A DNA stretch of 64,000 nucleotides from the NCBI RefSeq assembly GCF_022669055.1, contig NZ_JAJMLW010000001.1, positions 930,001-994,000 of the forward strand. The letters are read 5' to 3'. The translations under genes and the position numbers were made by a program. Below the pieces are notes generated by a model. It saw nothing but the letters and a program-made list of their open reading frames with translations, was not told the DNA's origin and searched no databases. The stretch is from Adlercreutzia faecimuris (lineage in GTDB: Bacteria; Actinomycetota; Coriobacteriia; Coriobacteriales; Eggerthellaceae). This document shows, piece by piece, positions 19,384-28,821 of the stretch; within the stretch, counting starts at the first letter, position 1; each line of letters begins with the position of its first letter.

Positions 19384-20751
19384 ATGGATACTGCCGCCAT
19401 CATCCTCGCCGCCGGCGCGGGGACGCGCATGAAGTCAAAGAAGCCCAAGGTCGCCCACGAGGTGCTCGGCCGCCCGCTCGTCCGCTGGGTGGTCCAGGCC
19501 GCCCGCGACGCCGGCGCCGGGCGCGTGGTCACCGTGGTGGGCCACGGCCGCGACGTGGTGGAGCCGCTCGTGGCCGACACCGACGTGGTGGTGCAGCGCG
19601 AGCAGCGCGGCACGGCCGACGCGGTGCTCGCGTGCGCCGACGCGCTCGCCGGCTTCGACGGATCGGTGGCGGTGCTCTCGGGCGACTGCCCGCTCATCAC
19701 GGCCGACACCATCGCCGCGCTCTGCCGCGCCCGCGAGGAGGCCGGGGCCGCCGTGGCGGTGCTCACCATGGACATGGCCGACCCCTTCGGCTACGGGCGC
19801 ATCGTCCGCGACGCCGCGGGCCAGGTCGAGCGCATCGTCGAACAGAAGGACGCCACGGCCGAGGAGGCGGCCCTCACCGAGTGCAACTCCGGCTTCTACT
19901 GCTTCGACGCGCGCGCCCTGTTCGACGCGCTGGCCCAGGTGGGCAGCGACAACGCCCAGGGCGAGTTCTACCTGACCGACGTCATCGCCATCAGCCGCGC
20001 GGCCGGCCGCCCCGTCGTGGCCCTGCGCGCGGACGACGCGACCGAGTGCCTTGGCGTCAACTCGCGCGTCCAGCTGGCCGAGGCGACCAAGGCCATGCAG
20101 CGCCGCGTCAACGCCGCGCACATGGCCGCCGGCGTCACCATGACCGACCCCGGCACCGTGTGGATCGGCCCCGACGTCGCCATCGAGCGCGACGTGGAGA
20201 TCCTGCCCGGCGTCATGCTCATGGGCGCCACGGCCATCGGCGAGGACTCCCTCATCGGCCCCAACACCCGCCTCACCGACACCCGCGTCGGCCGCGGCTG
20301 CGTCGTCGACGAGACCGTCGCCGTGGAGGCCCTCATCGAGGACGGCGCCACCTGCGGGCCGCGCGCCTACCTGCGCCCCGGCGCGCACCTGTGCGAGGGC
20401 GCCAAGGCCGGCACCCACGTGGAGATCAAGAAGTCGACGGTGGGCCGCGGCTCGAAGGTGCCGCACCTGTCCTACGTCGGCGACGCCACCATCGGCGAGG
20501 GCGTGAACCTGGGCGCCGGCACCATCACCTGCAACTACGACGGCGCCAAGAAGCACCCGACCGTCATCGGCGACGACGTGTTCGTCGGCTCGAGCACCAT
20601 GCTGGTGGCGCCCGTCACCATCGGCGAGGGCGCCATCATCGGCGCCGGCTCGGTCATCACCGAGGACGTGTCCGCCGGCGCGCTCGGCCTGGGCCGCGCC
20701 CGCCAGGTGGAGAAGCCCGGCTGGGCGTCTGATCACGCCAAGAGGGGGTAG
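19384..20751 (+). CDS. glmU: Bifunctional UDP-GlcNAc pyrophosphorylase / GlcN-1-P acetyltransferase
   Basis: Makes UDP-N-acetylglucosamine for peptidoglycan. The 455-residue protein has the N-terminal uridyltransferase signature LAAGAGTRMKSKKPK at residues 8-22. The left-handed beta-helix of hexapeptide repeats fills the C-terminal half, including TCNYDGAKKHPT and VFVGSSTMLVAPV around the acetyl-CoA site. The ATG at 19384 follows a gagaagg site; the open frame upstream of it is not conserved. glmU-prs-pth is a common gene order in Gram-positive bacteria. A separate TACAAT box (20758-20763) before prs suggests a second promoter. Confidence 0.97.
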   Translation: MDTAAIILAAGAGTRMKSKKPKVAHEVLGRPLVRWVVQAARDAGAGRVVTVVGHGRDVVEPLVADTDVVVQREQRGTADAVLACADALAGFDGSVAVLSGDCPLITADTIAALCRAREEAGAAVAVLTMDMADPFGYGRIVRDAAGQVERIVEQKDATAEEAALTECNSGFYCFDARALFDALAQVGSDNAQGEFYLTDVIAISRAAGRPVVALRADDATECLGVNSRVQLAEATKAMQRRVNAAHMAAGVTMTDPGTVWIGPDVAIERDVEILPGVMLMGATAIGEDSLIGPNTRLTDTRVGRGCVVDETVAVEALIEDGATCGPRAYLRPGAHLCEGAKAGTHVEIKKSTVGRGSKVPHLSYVGDATIGEGVNLGAGTITCNYDGAKKHPTVIGDDVFVGSSTMLVAPVTIGEGAIIGAGSVITEDVSAGALGLGRARQVEKPGWASDHAKRG

Positions 20752-20824
20752 CTGCGCTACAATAGCCAGCTAACGGAAGAACCCGCGCGCGGCGGGGCTG
20801 GCCTACCCTTGAAGGAGCGTCTCC

Positions 20825-21796
20825 ATGACCGAAATGCAGAAGAGCCTGGCGTTGTTCTCCGGCTCGGTGAACCCCGAGCTGGCCGATAAGGTCGCCAACG
20901 AGCTGGGCGTGAGCCTGGGCAACGTGAAGCTCGAGCGGTTCTCCAACGGCGAGATCTACGCGCGCTACCTCGACAGCGTCCGCGGCGCCGACGTGTTCCT
21001 CATCCAGTCAGTGGCCGGCGACCGCATCAACGACGCCCTCATGGAGCTGCTCATCATGGCCGACGCCGCCAAGCGCGCCTCGGCCCGCACCATCACCGCC
21101 GTCATCACCCACTACGGCTACGCGCGCCAGGACCGCAAGGCCGCGGCCCGCGAGCCCATCACCGCCAAGCTGGTGGCCAACCTCATCACCAGCTCGGGCA
21201 TCACCCGCGTCATGTCCATCGACCTGCACCAGGGCCAGATCCAGGGCTTCTTCGACATGCCGGTGGACCATCTGACGGCCCTGCCCATCCTGGCCGACTA
21301 CTTCAAGGCGAAGAACCTCGACCACAGCAAGCTGTGCGTCGTGTCGCCCGACGTGGGCCGCGCCAAGGCCGCCAAGAAGCTCTCCGACATGCTCGAGGCC
21401 GACCTGGCCATCATGCACAAGGGGCGCCCCGGCCACAACAAGGCCGAGATCACGGCCCTCATCGGCGACGTGGCCGGCAAGATCTGCGTCCTCAACGACG
21501 ACATGATCGACACGGGCGGGTCGGTGGTGGCCGCCGTCGAGACGCTCAAGAACAAGGGCGCCGAGAAGATCTACGTCTGCTGCACCCACCCCGTGTTCTC
21601 GGGCCCCGGCCTCGACCGCATGGCCAACCTGGACGTGGAGGAGGTCGTCGTCTGCGACACCATCCCCGTCCCGCTCGAGAAGCAGACGGGCAAGATCAAG
21701 GTGATCTCCGTGGCGCCGCTCTTCGCCCGCGCCATCGCCAACGTCTACTCCAACCGCTCCGTGTCCGACCTGTTCGACCCCGACTTCGCCCTGTAG
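20825..21796 (+). CDS. prs: Ribose-phosphate pyrophosphokinase
   Basis: Makes PRPP from ribose-5-phosphate and ATP, the precursor of nucleotides, histidine and tryptophan. The 323-residue protein is of standard class-I length. It has FSNGEIYARY, the ATP-contacting YARQDRKAAAREPITAKLVA, and the PRPP-binding loop VLNDDMIDTGGSV near residue 222. A gaaggag site precedes the ATG. It lies between glmU and pth. Confidence 0.97.
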   Translation: MTEMQKSLALFSGSVNPELADKVANELGVSLGNVKLERFSNGEIYARYLDSVRGADVFLIQSVAGDRINDALMELLIMADAAKRASARTITAVITHYGYARQDRKAAAREPITAKLVANLITSSGITRVMSIDLHQGQIQGFFDMPVDHLTALPILADYFKAKNLDHSKLCVVSPDVGRAKAAKKLSDMLEADLAIMHKGRPGHNKAEITALIGDVAGKICVLNDDMIDTGGSVVAAVETLKNKGAEKIYVCCTHPVFSGPGLDRMANLDVEEVVVCDTIPVPLEKQTGKIKVISVAPLFARAIANVYSNRSVSDLFDPDFAL

Positions 21797-21835
21797 GGCC
21801 GGGAAGAGCCGGGGAAGAGGGAAGACGGGCGAGGA

Positions 21836-22393
21836 ATGTACCTGATCGTGGGCCTGGGGAACCCGGGCGATGAGTACGCGCACACGCGGCACAACGCCGG
21901 GTTCGACGTGGTGGACGCCATCGCGGACGAGATCGGCGTGCGCTACTGGAAGACGGAGTGCGGGGCGCTCACGGCCAAGGGCGCCTGGCACGACCACGAC
22001 GTGGTGCTGGCCAAGCCTCAGAGCTACATGAACACCTCGGGCGGCCCGGTCAAGCAGCTCATGAACGCCTACGGCGTGGACGGCGCCCACCTCATCGTCG
22101 TCCACGACGAGCTCGACATCGACCCGGGCACCGTGCGCGCCAAGTTCGGCGGCGGGCACGCGGGCCACAACGGCCTGCGGTCGATCTGCGACAAGACGGG
22201 CACGCGCGACTGGTTCCGCCTGCGCATCGGCATCGGCCGGCCCCCGGGGCGCATGGCCGTGGCCGACTACGTGCTGTCGCTTCCCAAGCGGGAGGCCAAG
22301 GAGGACTTCGACTGCGCCGTGGACAAGGGCGCGCAGGCCGTGCTCTACCTGATCGACAACGGGCTGGAGAAGACGCAGCAGAGGTTCAACTGA
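21836..22393 (+). CDS. pth: Peptidyl-tRNA hydrolase
   Basis: Releases tRNA from stalled peptidyl-tRNA. The 185-residue protein has the N-terminal LIVGLGNPGDEYAHTRHNAG with the catalytic histidine, KPQSYMNTSGG and the HDELDIDPG block. Its stop codon overlaps the ATG of the downstream transporter (ATGA), which indicates translational coupling. Confidence 0.97.
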   Translation: MYLIVGLGNPGDEYAHTRHNAGFDVVDAIADEIGVRYWKTECGALTAKGAWHDHDVVLAKPQSYMNTSGGPVKQLMNAYGVDGAHLIVVHDELDIDPGTVRAKFGGGHAGHNGLRSICDKTGTRDWFRLRIGIGRPPGRMAVADYVLSLPKREAKEDFDCAVDKGAQAVLYLIDNGLEKTQQRFN

Positions 22394-23757
22394 TGATCCG
22401 CCTGACCGACCGCGGGCACGTCTACGCCCTGTTCGCCATCGTGGTGCTGGCCACGGCGCTCGGCTCGCTCACCCAGACCGTGATGAACTCGATGCTCGGC
22501 GGCGTGGAGGCCGACTTCGGGGTGGACGCCGCCGTGGGCCAGTGGCTCACCACCGCCTACATGCTCGTGCTCGGCGTGACGGTGCCGGCCGTCACGTGGC
22601 TGGCGCAGCGGCTGCCGATGCGGCGCCTCGTGTTCCTGGCGCTCGGCATCTTCGTGGCCGGCGCCGTCGTGTCCGGCGCGGCCCCGTCCTTCGGAGTGCT
22701 GCTCGCCGGCCGCGTGCTGCAGGCCGTGGCCGCGGGCATCACGCTGCCGGTGCTCCAGTCCATCGCCATGACGCGGTTCCCGCCGGGGCAGAACGCCACG
22801 GCTATGGGCATCGCCGGCATCGCCATGGGCTTCGCGCCCAACATCGGCCCGCTCATCGGCGGCGCGCTGGTGGACTCGCTCGGGTGGCGCAGCTTCTACG
22901 CCATCCTGCTGGGCATCCTGGCGACGCTCGTGCTGGCCACCGCGCTCACCGTGCCCCGCGGCGAGGCCCCGACCCGCGACGCGCGGCTCGACGCCCGCTC
23001 GCTCCTGCTCTCCACGCTCGGCTTCGGCGGCCTGCTGCTCGGGTTCTCCGAGGCGTCCACCCTGGGGCTCTCCCATCCGCTGGTGTGGGCGGCCGTCGCC
23101 GTGGGCGCGGCGTGCCTCGGGCTGTTCGTGCGGCGCCAGCGCCGGGTGGACGACCCCCTCATCGACCTGCGCATCTTCGAGTCGCGCCGCTTCCGCGCCA
23201 GCTTCGCCGCCCAGAACCTGCTGTTCGCGTCGTTCATGGGCATCACCCTCATCGTGCCGCTGTTCGTCGTGGGGCTCCAGGGCGGCACGGCGCTCGAGGC
23301 CGGCATCGTGTTCATCCCCGCCACCATCATGGCGCTCGTGTGCAACCCGCTGGCGGGCTTCCTGGCCGACCGCGTGGGCGTGCGCCCGGTGACGGTGGTG
23401 TCGGCCGTGCTTTTGGCCGCCGGGTCGGTCGCCATGGCGTTCATGGACGAGGCCACGCCGCTGTGGGCCATGACGCTCATGCAGACGGTGCGCGGCCTGG
23501 GCGTGAGCTCGCTCATCGGGCCCTACGCGTCCTGGGGGCTCTCCAAGCTGCCGCGCGCCATCGTCATGGACGGCAGCGCCTTCTTCGCCACCGCGCGCCA
23601 GGCGTGCGCGTCGCTGGGGACGGCGGCGATGGTGCTGCTCATCACGACCGCGGGCTCGCTCGGCGCGGCCCCGGCCCTCGGCTACCAGCTGGCCTTCGGC
23701 CTGTCCGCCGCGCTGGCCGTGGCCGTGCTGGCCGTCACGCTGGCGAAGGTGAGGTAG
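22393..23757 (+). CDS. Multidrug efflux transporter, MFS (DHA2/EmrB-like)
   Basis: 454 residues, nearly all hydrophobic helices. The N-terminal half carries the drug:H+ antiporter pattern: LTTAYMLVLGVTVPAVTWLA, a basic loop (RLPMRRLV), GRVLQAVAAGITLPVL and GIAMGFAPNIGPLIGG (motif C region of exporters). The start overlaps the pth stop, and the next gene follows 4 bases after its stop, so it belongs to a pth-led transcript. The substrate is unknown. Confidence 0.87.
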   Translation: MIRLTDRGHVYALFAIVVLATALGSLTQTVMNSMLGGVEADFGVDAAVGQWLTTAYMLVLGVTVPAVTWLAQRLPMRRLVFLALGIFVAGAVVSGAAPSFGVLLAGRVLQAVAAGITLPVLQSIAMTRFPPGQNATAMGIAGIAMGFAPNIGPLIGGALVDSLGWRSFYAILLGILATLVLATALTVPRGEAPTRDARLDARSLLLSTLGFGGLLLGFSEASTLGLSHPLVWAAVAVGAACLGLFVRRQRRVDDPLIDLRIFESRRFRASFAAQNLLFASFMGITLIVPLFVVGLQGGTALEAGIVFIPATIMALVCNPLAGFLADRVGVRPVTVVSAVLLAAGSVAMAFMDEATPLWAMTLMQTVRGLGVSSLIGPYASWGLSKLPRAIVMDGSAFFATARQACASLGTAAMVLLITTAGSLGAAPALGYQLAFGLSAALAVAVLAVTLAKVR

Positions 23758-23760
23758 CCC

Positions 23761-25659
23761 GTGGCCTTCCTCCTGGGATGCGAGCGCGCGCGGGTGGAGT
23801 TCCCCACCAAGACCGTCTTCGAGGGCGTGTCGCTCGGCGTGGACGAGGGCGCGCGCATCGGCGTGGTCGGCCGGAACGGCGACGGGAAGTCGACGCTTTT
23901 GCGCCTGCTGGCGGGGATGGTGGAGCCCGACGAGGGCCGCGTCATCCGCACGCGCGGCGTGTCGGTGGGCGTGCTCGGCCAGGCCGACGCGCTCGACGGC
24001 GCGGACACGGTGGGGCGCGCCGTGGTGGGTGACGCCCCCGAGTACGAGTGGGCCGCCGACGCGCGGGTGCGCGACATCATCGCGGGCCTTTTGGCCGACG
24101 TCCCGTGGGACGCGCGCGTGGGGACGCTGTCGGGCGGGCAGCGGCGCCGGGTGGACCTGGCGCGCCTCCTGGTGGGCGACTGGGACGTGCTCATGCTCGA
24201 CGAGCCCACCAACCACCTGGACATCCGCGCCATCACGTGGCTCGCGGCGCACCTGCGCGAGCGCTGGCGCCCGGGCCAGGGGGCGCTGCTGGTGGTCACC
24301 CACGACCGCTGGTTCCTCGACGAGGTGTGCACCGCCATGTGGGAGGTGCACGACCGCGCCATCGACCCGTTCGAGGGCGGGTTCTCGGCCTACATCATGC
24401 AGCGGGTGGAACGCGACCGCCTGGCCGACCTGGCCGAGCAGAAGCGTCGAAACCAGCTGCGCCGCGAGCTGGCGTGGCTCTCGCGCGGGGCGCGGGCCCG
24501 GGCCACCAAGCCCAAGTTCCACGTGGCCGCCGCCCGCGCGCTCATCGCCGACGTGCCCGAGCTGCGCAACCCCATCGAGCTGCGCCGCATGGCCATGGCG
24601 CGCCTGGGCAAGCAGGTGGTCGACCTCGAGGGCGCCACGGTGCGCTTCGGCGACGGGCCCTGCGTGCTCGACCACGTGGACTGGATCATCGGGCCGGGCG
24701 ACCGCTACGGCATCGTCGGGGCCAACGGCGCCGGCAAGACGACGCTCCTGCGCACGATCCAGGGGGTGCAGAGGCTCACGGCCGGCCGCGTGAAGATCGG
24801 CCAGACCGTGCGCTTCGCCGTGCTCTCGCAGCACCTCGACGAGCTGGCGAAGTGGGGCGACGACCGCGTGCGCCAGGTGATCGGCCGCTACTCGCGCCGC
24901 ACGATGCTCGACGGCAAGGAGGTCACCCCGGCCCAGCTGCTCGAGCGCCTCGGGTTCTCGAAGGCCGACCTCAACGAGCCGGTGTGCGACCTGTCCGGCG
25001 GCCAGAAGCGGCGGCTGGCGCTCATGCTCATCCTGCTCGACGAGCCCAACGTGCTCATCCTCGACGAGCCGGGCAACGACCTGGACACCGACATGCTGGC
25101 CGCCGTGGAGGACCTGCTCGACGGCTGGCCGGGGACGCTTCTGCTGGTCACCCACGACCGCTACCTCATGGAGCGCGTGACCGACCACCAGTTCGCCATC
25201 CTGGATGGCAAGGTGCGCCACCTGCCGGGCGGCGTGGACGAGTACCTGCGGCTGGTCGACGAGCGCGAGCGCGCCGCGGCGCGCGAGGCGGCGGCTGGCG
25301 GCGCGGGCGCGGGCGGGTCGCGCGGCGCCGCGGGCACGCCCGCGGGCGGCGGAGCGCGGGGGGCGGCGAGCGCGGCGGCCCCGGGCGGCGTGGCCGCAGG
25401 CGACGCGGAGGCCCCGGTCACGGGCGCGCGCCTCTCCGGCGGCGAGCAGCGGGCGCTGCGCAAGCTCATGGCGTCCAACGAGAAGCGGGCCGACACCCTG
25501 CGCGGCAAGATCGAGGCCAAGCGCGCCGAGATGGCCCAGGCCGACCCGTCCGACTACCTGGCGCTCACGGCCCTCCAGGAGGAGATCGCCGACTTCGAGG
25601 AGCAGATCGACGCCCTCGAGCTCGAGTGGCTCGATGCCGCCGAGAAGCTGGGGGAGTAG
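23761..25659 (+). CDS. ABC-F family ATPase (Uup-like)
   Basis: 632 residues with two nucleotide-binding domains and no membrane segment, so it is not a transporter. First domain: Walker A GRNGDGKST, signature LSGGQRRRVDLARLL and LMLDEPTNHLDI. Second: GANGAGKTT, LSGGQKRRLALML and LILDEPGNDLDTD. A Gly/Ala-rich linker near residues 505-550 leads to a C-terminal coiled coil as in Uup. Such proteins act on the ribosome or in tolerance of DNA intermediates or antibiotics. GTG start; 4 bases after the exporter and 4 before yigZ. Confidence 0.92.
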   Translation: MAFLLGCERARVEFPTKTVFEGVSLGVDEGARIGVVGRNGDGKSTLLRLLAGMVEPDEGRVIRTRGVSVGVLGQADALDGADTVGRAVVGDAPEYEWAADARVRDIIAGLLADVPWDARVGTLSGGQRRRVDLARLLVGDWDVLMLDEPTNHLDIRAITWLAAHLRERWRPGQGALLVVTHDRWFLDEVCTAMWEVHDRAIDPFEGGFSAYIMQRVERDRLADLAEQKRRNQLRRELAWLSRGARARATKPKFHVAAARALIADVPELRNPIELRRMAMARLGKQVVDLEGATVRFGDGPCVLDHVDWIIGPGDRYGIVGANGAGKTTLLRTIQGVQRLTAGRVKIGQTVRFAVLSQHLDELAKWGDDRVRQVIGRYSRRTMLDGKEVTPAQLLERLGFSKADLNEPVCDLSGGQKRRLALMLILLDEPNVLILDEPGNDLDTDMLAAVEDLLDGWPGTLLLVTHDRYLMERVTDHQFAILDGKVRHLPGGVDEYLRLVDERERAAAREAAAGGAGAGGSRGAAGTPAGGGARGAASAAAPGGVAAGDAEAPVTGARLSGGEQRALRKLMASNEKRADTLRGKIEAKRAEMAQADPSDYLALTALQEEIADFEEQIDALELEWLDAAEKLGE

Positions 25660-25662
25660 CCC

Positions 25663-26280
25663 GTGGCGGCGTACCGGACCGTCGCGGGGGAGGCCGCGGC
25701 GGAGATCGTGGAGAAGAGGTCGCGGTTCATCGCGCGCATCGCGCCGGTGGCGACCGAGGAGGAGGCGCTCGCGTTCATCGAGGCCGTCCGCGCCGAGCAC
25801 CGCATGGCGCGCCACAACGTGTACGCCTACGTGCTGCGCGGCGGCCGCGTGCGCTACACCGACGACGGCGAGCCGGCCAAGACGGCCGGGATGCCCACGC
25901 TCGAGGCCGTCCAGCACGCGGGGCTCGAGGACGTGGCCGTGGTGGTGACGCGCTACTTCGGCGGCGTGCTCCTGGGCACAGGCGGGCTCGTGCGCGCCTA
26001 CGGCGACGCGACGCGGGCGGCCATCGCCGCGGCCGACGTGGTGAGCGTGTCGCGGGTGGTCGACGTGCTGGCCGAGGTGCCCTACCGCCTCTACGAGCCG
26101 GCGGTGCGCGCCGCCGAGGCCGCCGGCGCCCGCGTCCAGGACGCCGACTTCGGCGCGGCGGTGGCGCTCACCCTGCGCGTCCTCGACGGCTGCCAGGATG
26201 ACCTCGCCCGCGCCCTCACCGAGGCCACCGCCGGCGCCGCCGAGCTGCTGCCGGGCGATCCCTTCGACGCCCCGTTCTAG
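25663..26280 (+). CDS. YigZ/IMPACT family protein
   Basis: 205 residues of the UPF0029 family, with ARHNVYAYVLR, RYTDDGEPAKTAGMP and VVVTRYFGGVLLGTGGLVRAYG, plus a C-terminal domain of about 70 residues. The IMPACT family is linked to translation control in eukaryotes; the bacterial role is unsettled. GTG start, last gene of the pth-exporter-ABC-F cluster with 3-base spacing. Confidence 0.9.
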   Translation: MAAYRTVAGEAAAEIVEKRSRFIARIAPVATEEEALAFIEAVRAEHRMARHNVYAYVLRGGRVRYTDDGEPAKTAGMPTLEAVQHAGLEDVAVVVTRYFGGVLLGTGGLVRAYGDATRAAIAAADVVSVSRVVDVLAEVPYRLYEPAVRAAEAAGARVQDADFGAAVALTLRVLDGCQDDLARALTEATAGAAELLPGDPFDAPF

Positions 26281-26339
26281 CGACGGGCGCCGAGGTGCGC
26301 CGCCGGTCGCGTCGCGCCCATCGCGCCAAACGCGCCCCG

Positions 26340-26495
26340 TTCTGCAAATTCCGACGGTTTTGCACCCACGCAACGGCCCCCAGCCGCGATTGCGCCCATC
26401 GCCGCCCATCCCCACCTGGGGAAACGCGGGCGCCCGTGCGGCCAGGCGTCCCGAACGCCCGCGACGGGAGTGCAGAACCGGCGGAATTTGCGAAA
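26340..26495. repeat. Long-loop inverted repeat, copy 2
   Basis: Arms of 26 bases (26340-26365 and 26470-26495) pair at 22 positions around a 104-base loop. The arm sequence (ctgcaaattc...gttttgcac) is closely related to copy 4 at 47951. It lies between yigZ and the queD promoter. Confidence 0.8.
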
Positions 26496-26531
26496 CGGCG
26501 GCGGTTTTCCGTGGCGTCGACGCGGCTGGCC

Positions 26532-26537
26532 TATAAT
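26532..26537 (+). promoter_or_regulatory. -10 box of the que operon
   Basis: A perfect TATAAT lies 60 bases before the queD ATG. The leader between them was checked for a preQ1 riboswitch and none was seen. Confidence 0.55.
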
Positions 26538-26597
26538 GGTGCGCGACCGAAACGCCACCCGCGGGCGCGCCCGCGCCGGCCTGACGAGAGGGGCCCC

Positions 26598-27017
26598 ATG
26601 TACGGACTGAGAACCGAGAGCGAATTCGACGCCGCCCACTTCCTCACCGACTACCACGGCAAGTGCGAGAACCTGCACGGCCACCGCTGGCGCGTCGTCG
26701 CCTACCTGGAGGTCGACGAGCTCCAGCGCGAGGGCACCTGCAAGGACATGGTGGTCGACTTCGGCGAGTTCAAGGGCGCCCTGCGCGCGCTGACCGAGCG
26801 GCTCGACCACCACTTCCTCGTCGAGGAGGGCTCGCTTTCCCCCGACACGCTGGCCTGCCTCGACCGCGAGGGCTTCACCCTGTTCACGGTGCCCTTCCGC
26901 GTGACGGCCGAGAACCTGGCCCGCTGGTTCTTCGACTGCCTGGCCGAGCTCGGCCTGCCCGTGTCCCAGGTGGACGTCTACGAGACCCCCGCCAACTGCG
27001 CGATCTACCGGAGGTAG
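26598..27017 (+). CDS. queD: 6-carboxy-tetrahydropterin synthase QueD
   Basis: Converts 7,8-dihydroneopterin triphosphate to 6-carboxytetrahydropterin in queuosine precursor synthesis. The 139-residue protein has the zinc histidines His14, His27 and His29 (DAAHFL and NLHGH), the catalytic Cys23 (HGKCENLHGH), the VDFGEFK block and the C-terminal VYETPANCAIY. A gagaggggcccc leader precedes the ATG at 26598. First gene of queD-queE-queC-queF. Confidence 0.96.
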   Translation: MYGLRTESEFDAAHFLTDYHGKCENLHGHRWRVVAYLEVDELQREGTCKDMVVDFGEFKGALRALTERLDHHFLVEEGSLSPDTLACLDREGFTLFTVPFRVTAENLARWFFDCLAELGLPVSQVDVYETPANCAIYRR

Positions 27018-27021
27018 CCCG

Positions 27022-27927
27022 ATGACCAGAGACAAGGGAAACGACCTGCCCGACTGGCTGGAGAACGTCGTGGCCAAGGAGGAGAAGGCGCGCCGCCAGG
27101 CCGTCCAGGCCGCCGAGCGCCGCGCCGCGGCCGAGAACCGCGCCGAGATCATGCCCATCGCCGAGCGCTTCGTGTCCGTGAACGGCGAGGGGCCGCGCTC
27201 GGGGCGCCTGGCCGCGTTCATCCGCTTCGCCGGCTGCAACCTGCGCTGCGCCTGGTGCGACACCGCGTGGGCCCAGGGCTCGGACTCGGTGAGCGAGTGG
27301 CGCACCACCGAGGAGCTCGTGCGCTGGGTGCGCGAGGCCGGCGTGGAGTGCGTGACGCTCACCGGCGGCGAGCCGCTGCTGCAGCCGGGGGCCGCCGGGT
27401 TGGTGGAGGCGCTCGTGCGCGCGGGCGCGGCTGCCGCCGACGAGGGGGGCGCCACGTCCTACGCGTCGCTCGTGGAGCGCGCCTCGGCCGCGGCGGAGGA
27501 GGCGCCGGCCGCCGGCCCGCTGTTCGTCGAGATCGAGACGAACGGCTCGCAGCCCATCCGCCCGCTCGTCGCCCTGCGCGACCGCCTGGCCGAGGAGGGG
27601 CTGCCCGGCCGCTTCGGCTTCACGCTCGACTGCAAGCTGCCCGCCAGCGGCGAGGCCCGCGCCATGAACGAGGACAACTACGCGCTTCTGGGCGCCGACG
27701 ACGTGGTGAAGTTCGTCATCGCCGAGGAGGACGACCTGGACGCGATGCTCGCGGTGGTGGAGGCCCACGGCCTGGGCGGCCGCTGCGGCGTGTACCTGAG
27801 CCCCATCATGGGCGTCGTCGACCCGGCCGTGGTGGTCGACTTCATGCGCGAGCACGCCATGGCCTACGCCACGCTGCAGCTGCAGCTGCACAAGATCATC
27901 TGGCCCGGCGTGGAGCGGGGCGTCTGA
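27022..27927 (+). CDS. queE: 7-carboxy-7-deazaguanine synthase QueE
   Basis: Radical-SAM enzyme that rearranges 6-carboxytetrahydropterin to 7-carboxy-7-deazaguanine. The 301-residue protein has the radical-SAM cluster CNLRCAWCDT (Cys72, Cys76, Cys79) after SVNGEGPRSGRLAAFIRFAG, then LTGGEPLLQ and a C-terminal LSPIMG. The first 40 residues are an Arg/Ala-rich extension, and a 50-residue Ala-rich insertion follows LTGGEP. Its stop codon overlaps the queC start. Confidence 0.95.
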   Translation: MTRDKGNDLPDWLENVVAKEEKARRQAVQAAERRAAAENRAEIMPIAERFVSVNGEGPRSGRLAAFIRFAGCNLRCAWCDTAWAQGSDSVSEWRTTEELVRWVREAGVECVTLTGGEPLLQPGAAGLVEALVRAGAAAADEGGATSYASLVERASAAAEEAPAAGPLFVEIETNGSQPIRPLVALRDRLAEEGLPGRFGFTLDCKLPASGEARAMNEDNYALLGADDVVKFVIAEEDDLDAMLAVVEAHGLGGRCGVYLSPIMGVVDPAVVVDFMREHAMAYATLQLQLHKIIWPGVERGV

Positions 27928-28682
27928 TGGCGGGGGAGGAGCGCGTGGAAGCCGGGCCCGGCGCGGCCGTGGGCGCGCGGCCCGCGGCGGGCGCCGACGC
28001 GCCCAAGGCGCTCGTGCTGTGCAGCGGCGGCGTGGACTCGACGACGCTTCTGGCCCGCGCGGTGCGCGACTTCGGAGCAGCCAACGTCTACGCGTTGTCG
28101 GTGTCCTACGGCCAGCGCCACGCCCGCGAGCTGGACGCCGCCCGCGCCGTGGCGGCCTTCTACGGCGTGGAGCAGCGCTTCCTCGACCTGGCCGCCATCT
28201 TCGCCGACAGCGACTGCTCGCTTCTGTCCCACTCGGGCGCCGCGCTGCCCCGGGGCGCCTACGCCGACCAGCAGGACGCCGCCGAGGGCGCGCCGGTGAG
28301 CACCTACGTGCCCTTCCGCAACGGGCTGTTCCTGTCCTCGGCGGCCTCGATGGCGCTGTCGCTCGGCTGCTCGACGGTGCTCTACGGCGCGCACCACGAC
28401 GACTGGGCCGGCAACGCCTACCCCGACTGCTCGCCGGCGTTCGTGGACGCCATGGCCCGCGCCATCGCCGAGGGCACGGGCGGCGAGCTGCGCCTGGAGG
28501 CTCCGTTCGTGAACGCGAACAAGGCCGCCATCGTGGCCGAGGGGCTGGCGATGGGCGTGCCCTACGAGCTCACGTGGTCGTGCTATGAGGGAGGCGAGGC
28601 CCCCTGCGGCACGTGCGCCACCTGCATCGACCGGGCGGCCGCCTTCGCCGCCAACGGCGCGGCCGACCCGCTGCTGGGCTAG
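27927..28682 (+). CDS. queC: 7-cyano-7-deazaguanine synthase QueC
   Basis: ATP-dependent conversion of 7-carboxy-7-deazaguanine to preQ0. The 251-residue protein has the PP-loop [12 protein letters not shown] near residue 31 and the C-terminal zinc cysteines [16 protein letters not shown]. The N-terminal 25 residues are an Ala-rich extension. The ATG overlaps the queE stop (TGATG). Confidence 0.96.
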   Translation: MAGEERVEAGPGAAVGARPAAGADAPKALVLCSGGVDSTTLLARAVRDFGAANVYALSVSYGQRHARELDAARAVAAFYGVEQRFLDLAAIFADSDCSLLSHSGAALPRGAYADQQDAAEGAPVSTYVPFRNGLFLSSAASMALSLGCSTVLYGAHHDDWAGNAYPDCSPAFVDAMARAIAEGTGGELRLEAPFVNANKAAIVAEGLAMGVPYELTWSCYEGGEAPCGTCATCIDRAAAFAANGAADPLLG

Positions 28683-28821
28683 CCCGGCGAGCGCGCCGGG
28701 CGGCACCGGCCCCGGCGCTGGGCATCGGCGCGCCGTGCCCGCCACGCCCCGCAGTGCCGCGCCGCCCCGCGTCCGCCTGCCTCTTCCGCATTCCCCGTCT
28801 TCCCCCAGAAAGGACCTTCCC

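Noticed and set aside
22345-26415. A 1356-residue open frame on the minus strand opposite the exporter, ABC-F and yigZ genes
   Set aside because: It is low-complexity Arg/Gly/His-rich sequence, the usual shadow of high-GC coding DNA, and overlaps three well-supported genes.
26538-26597. preQ1 riboswitch before queD
   Set aside because: The short leader lacks the compact hairpin and A-rich tail of preQ1 riboswitches. Nothing comparable was found on reading it.
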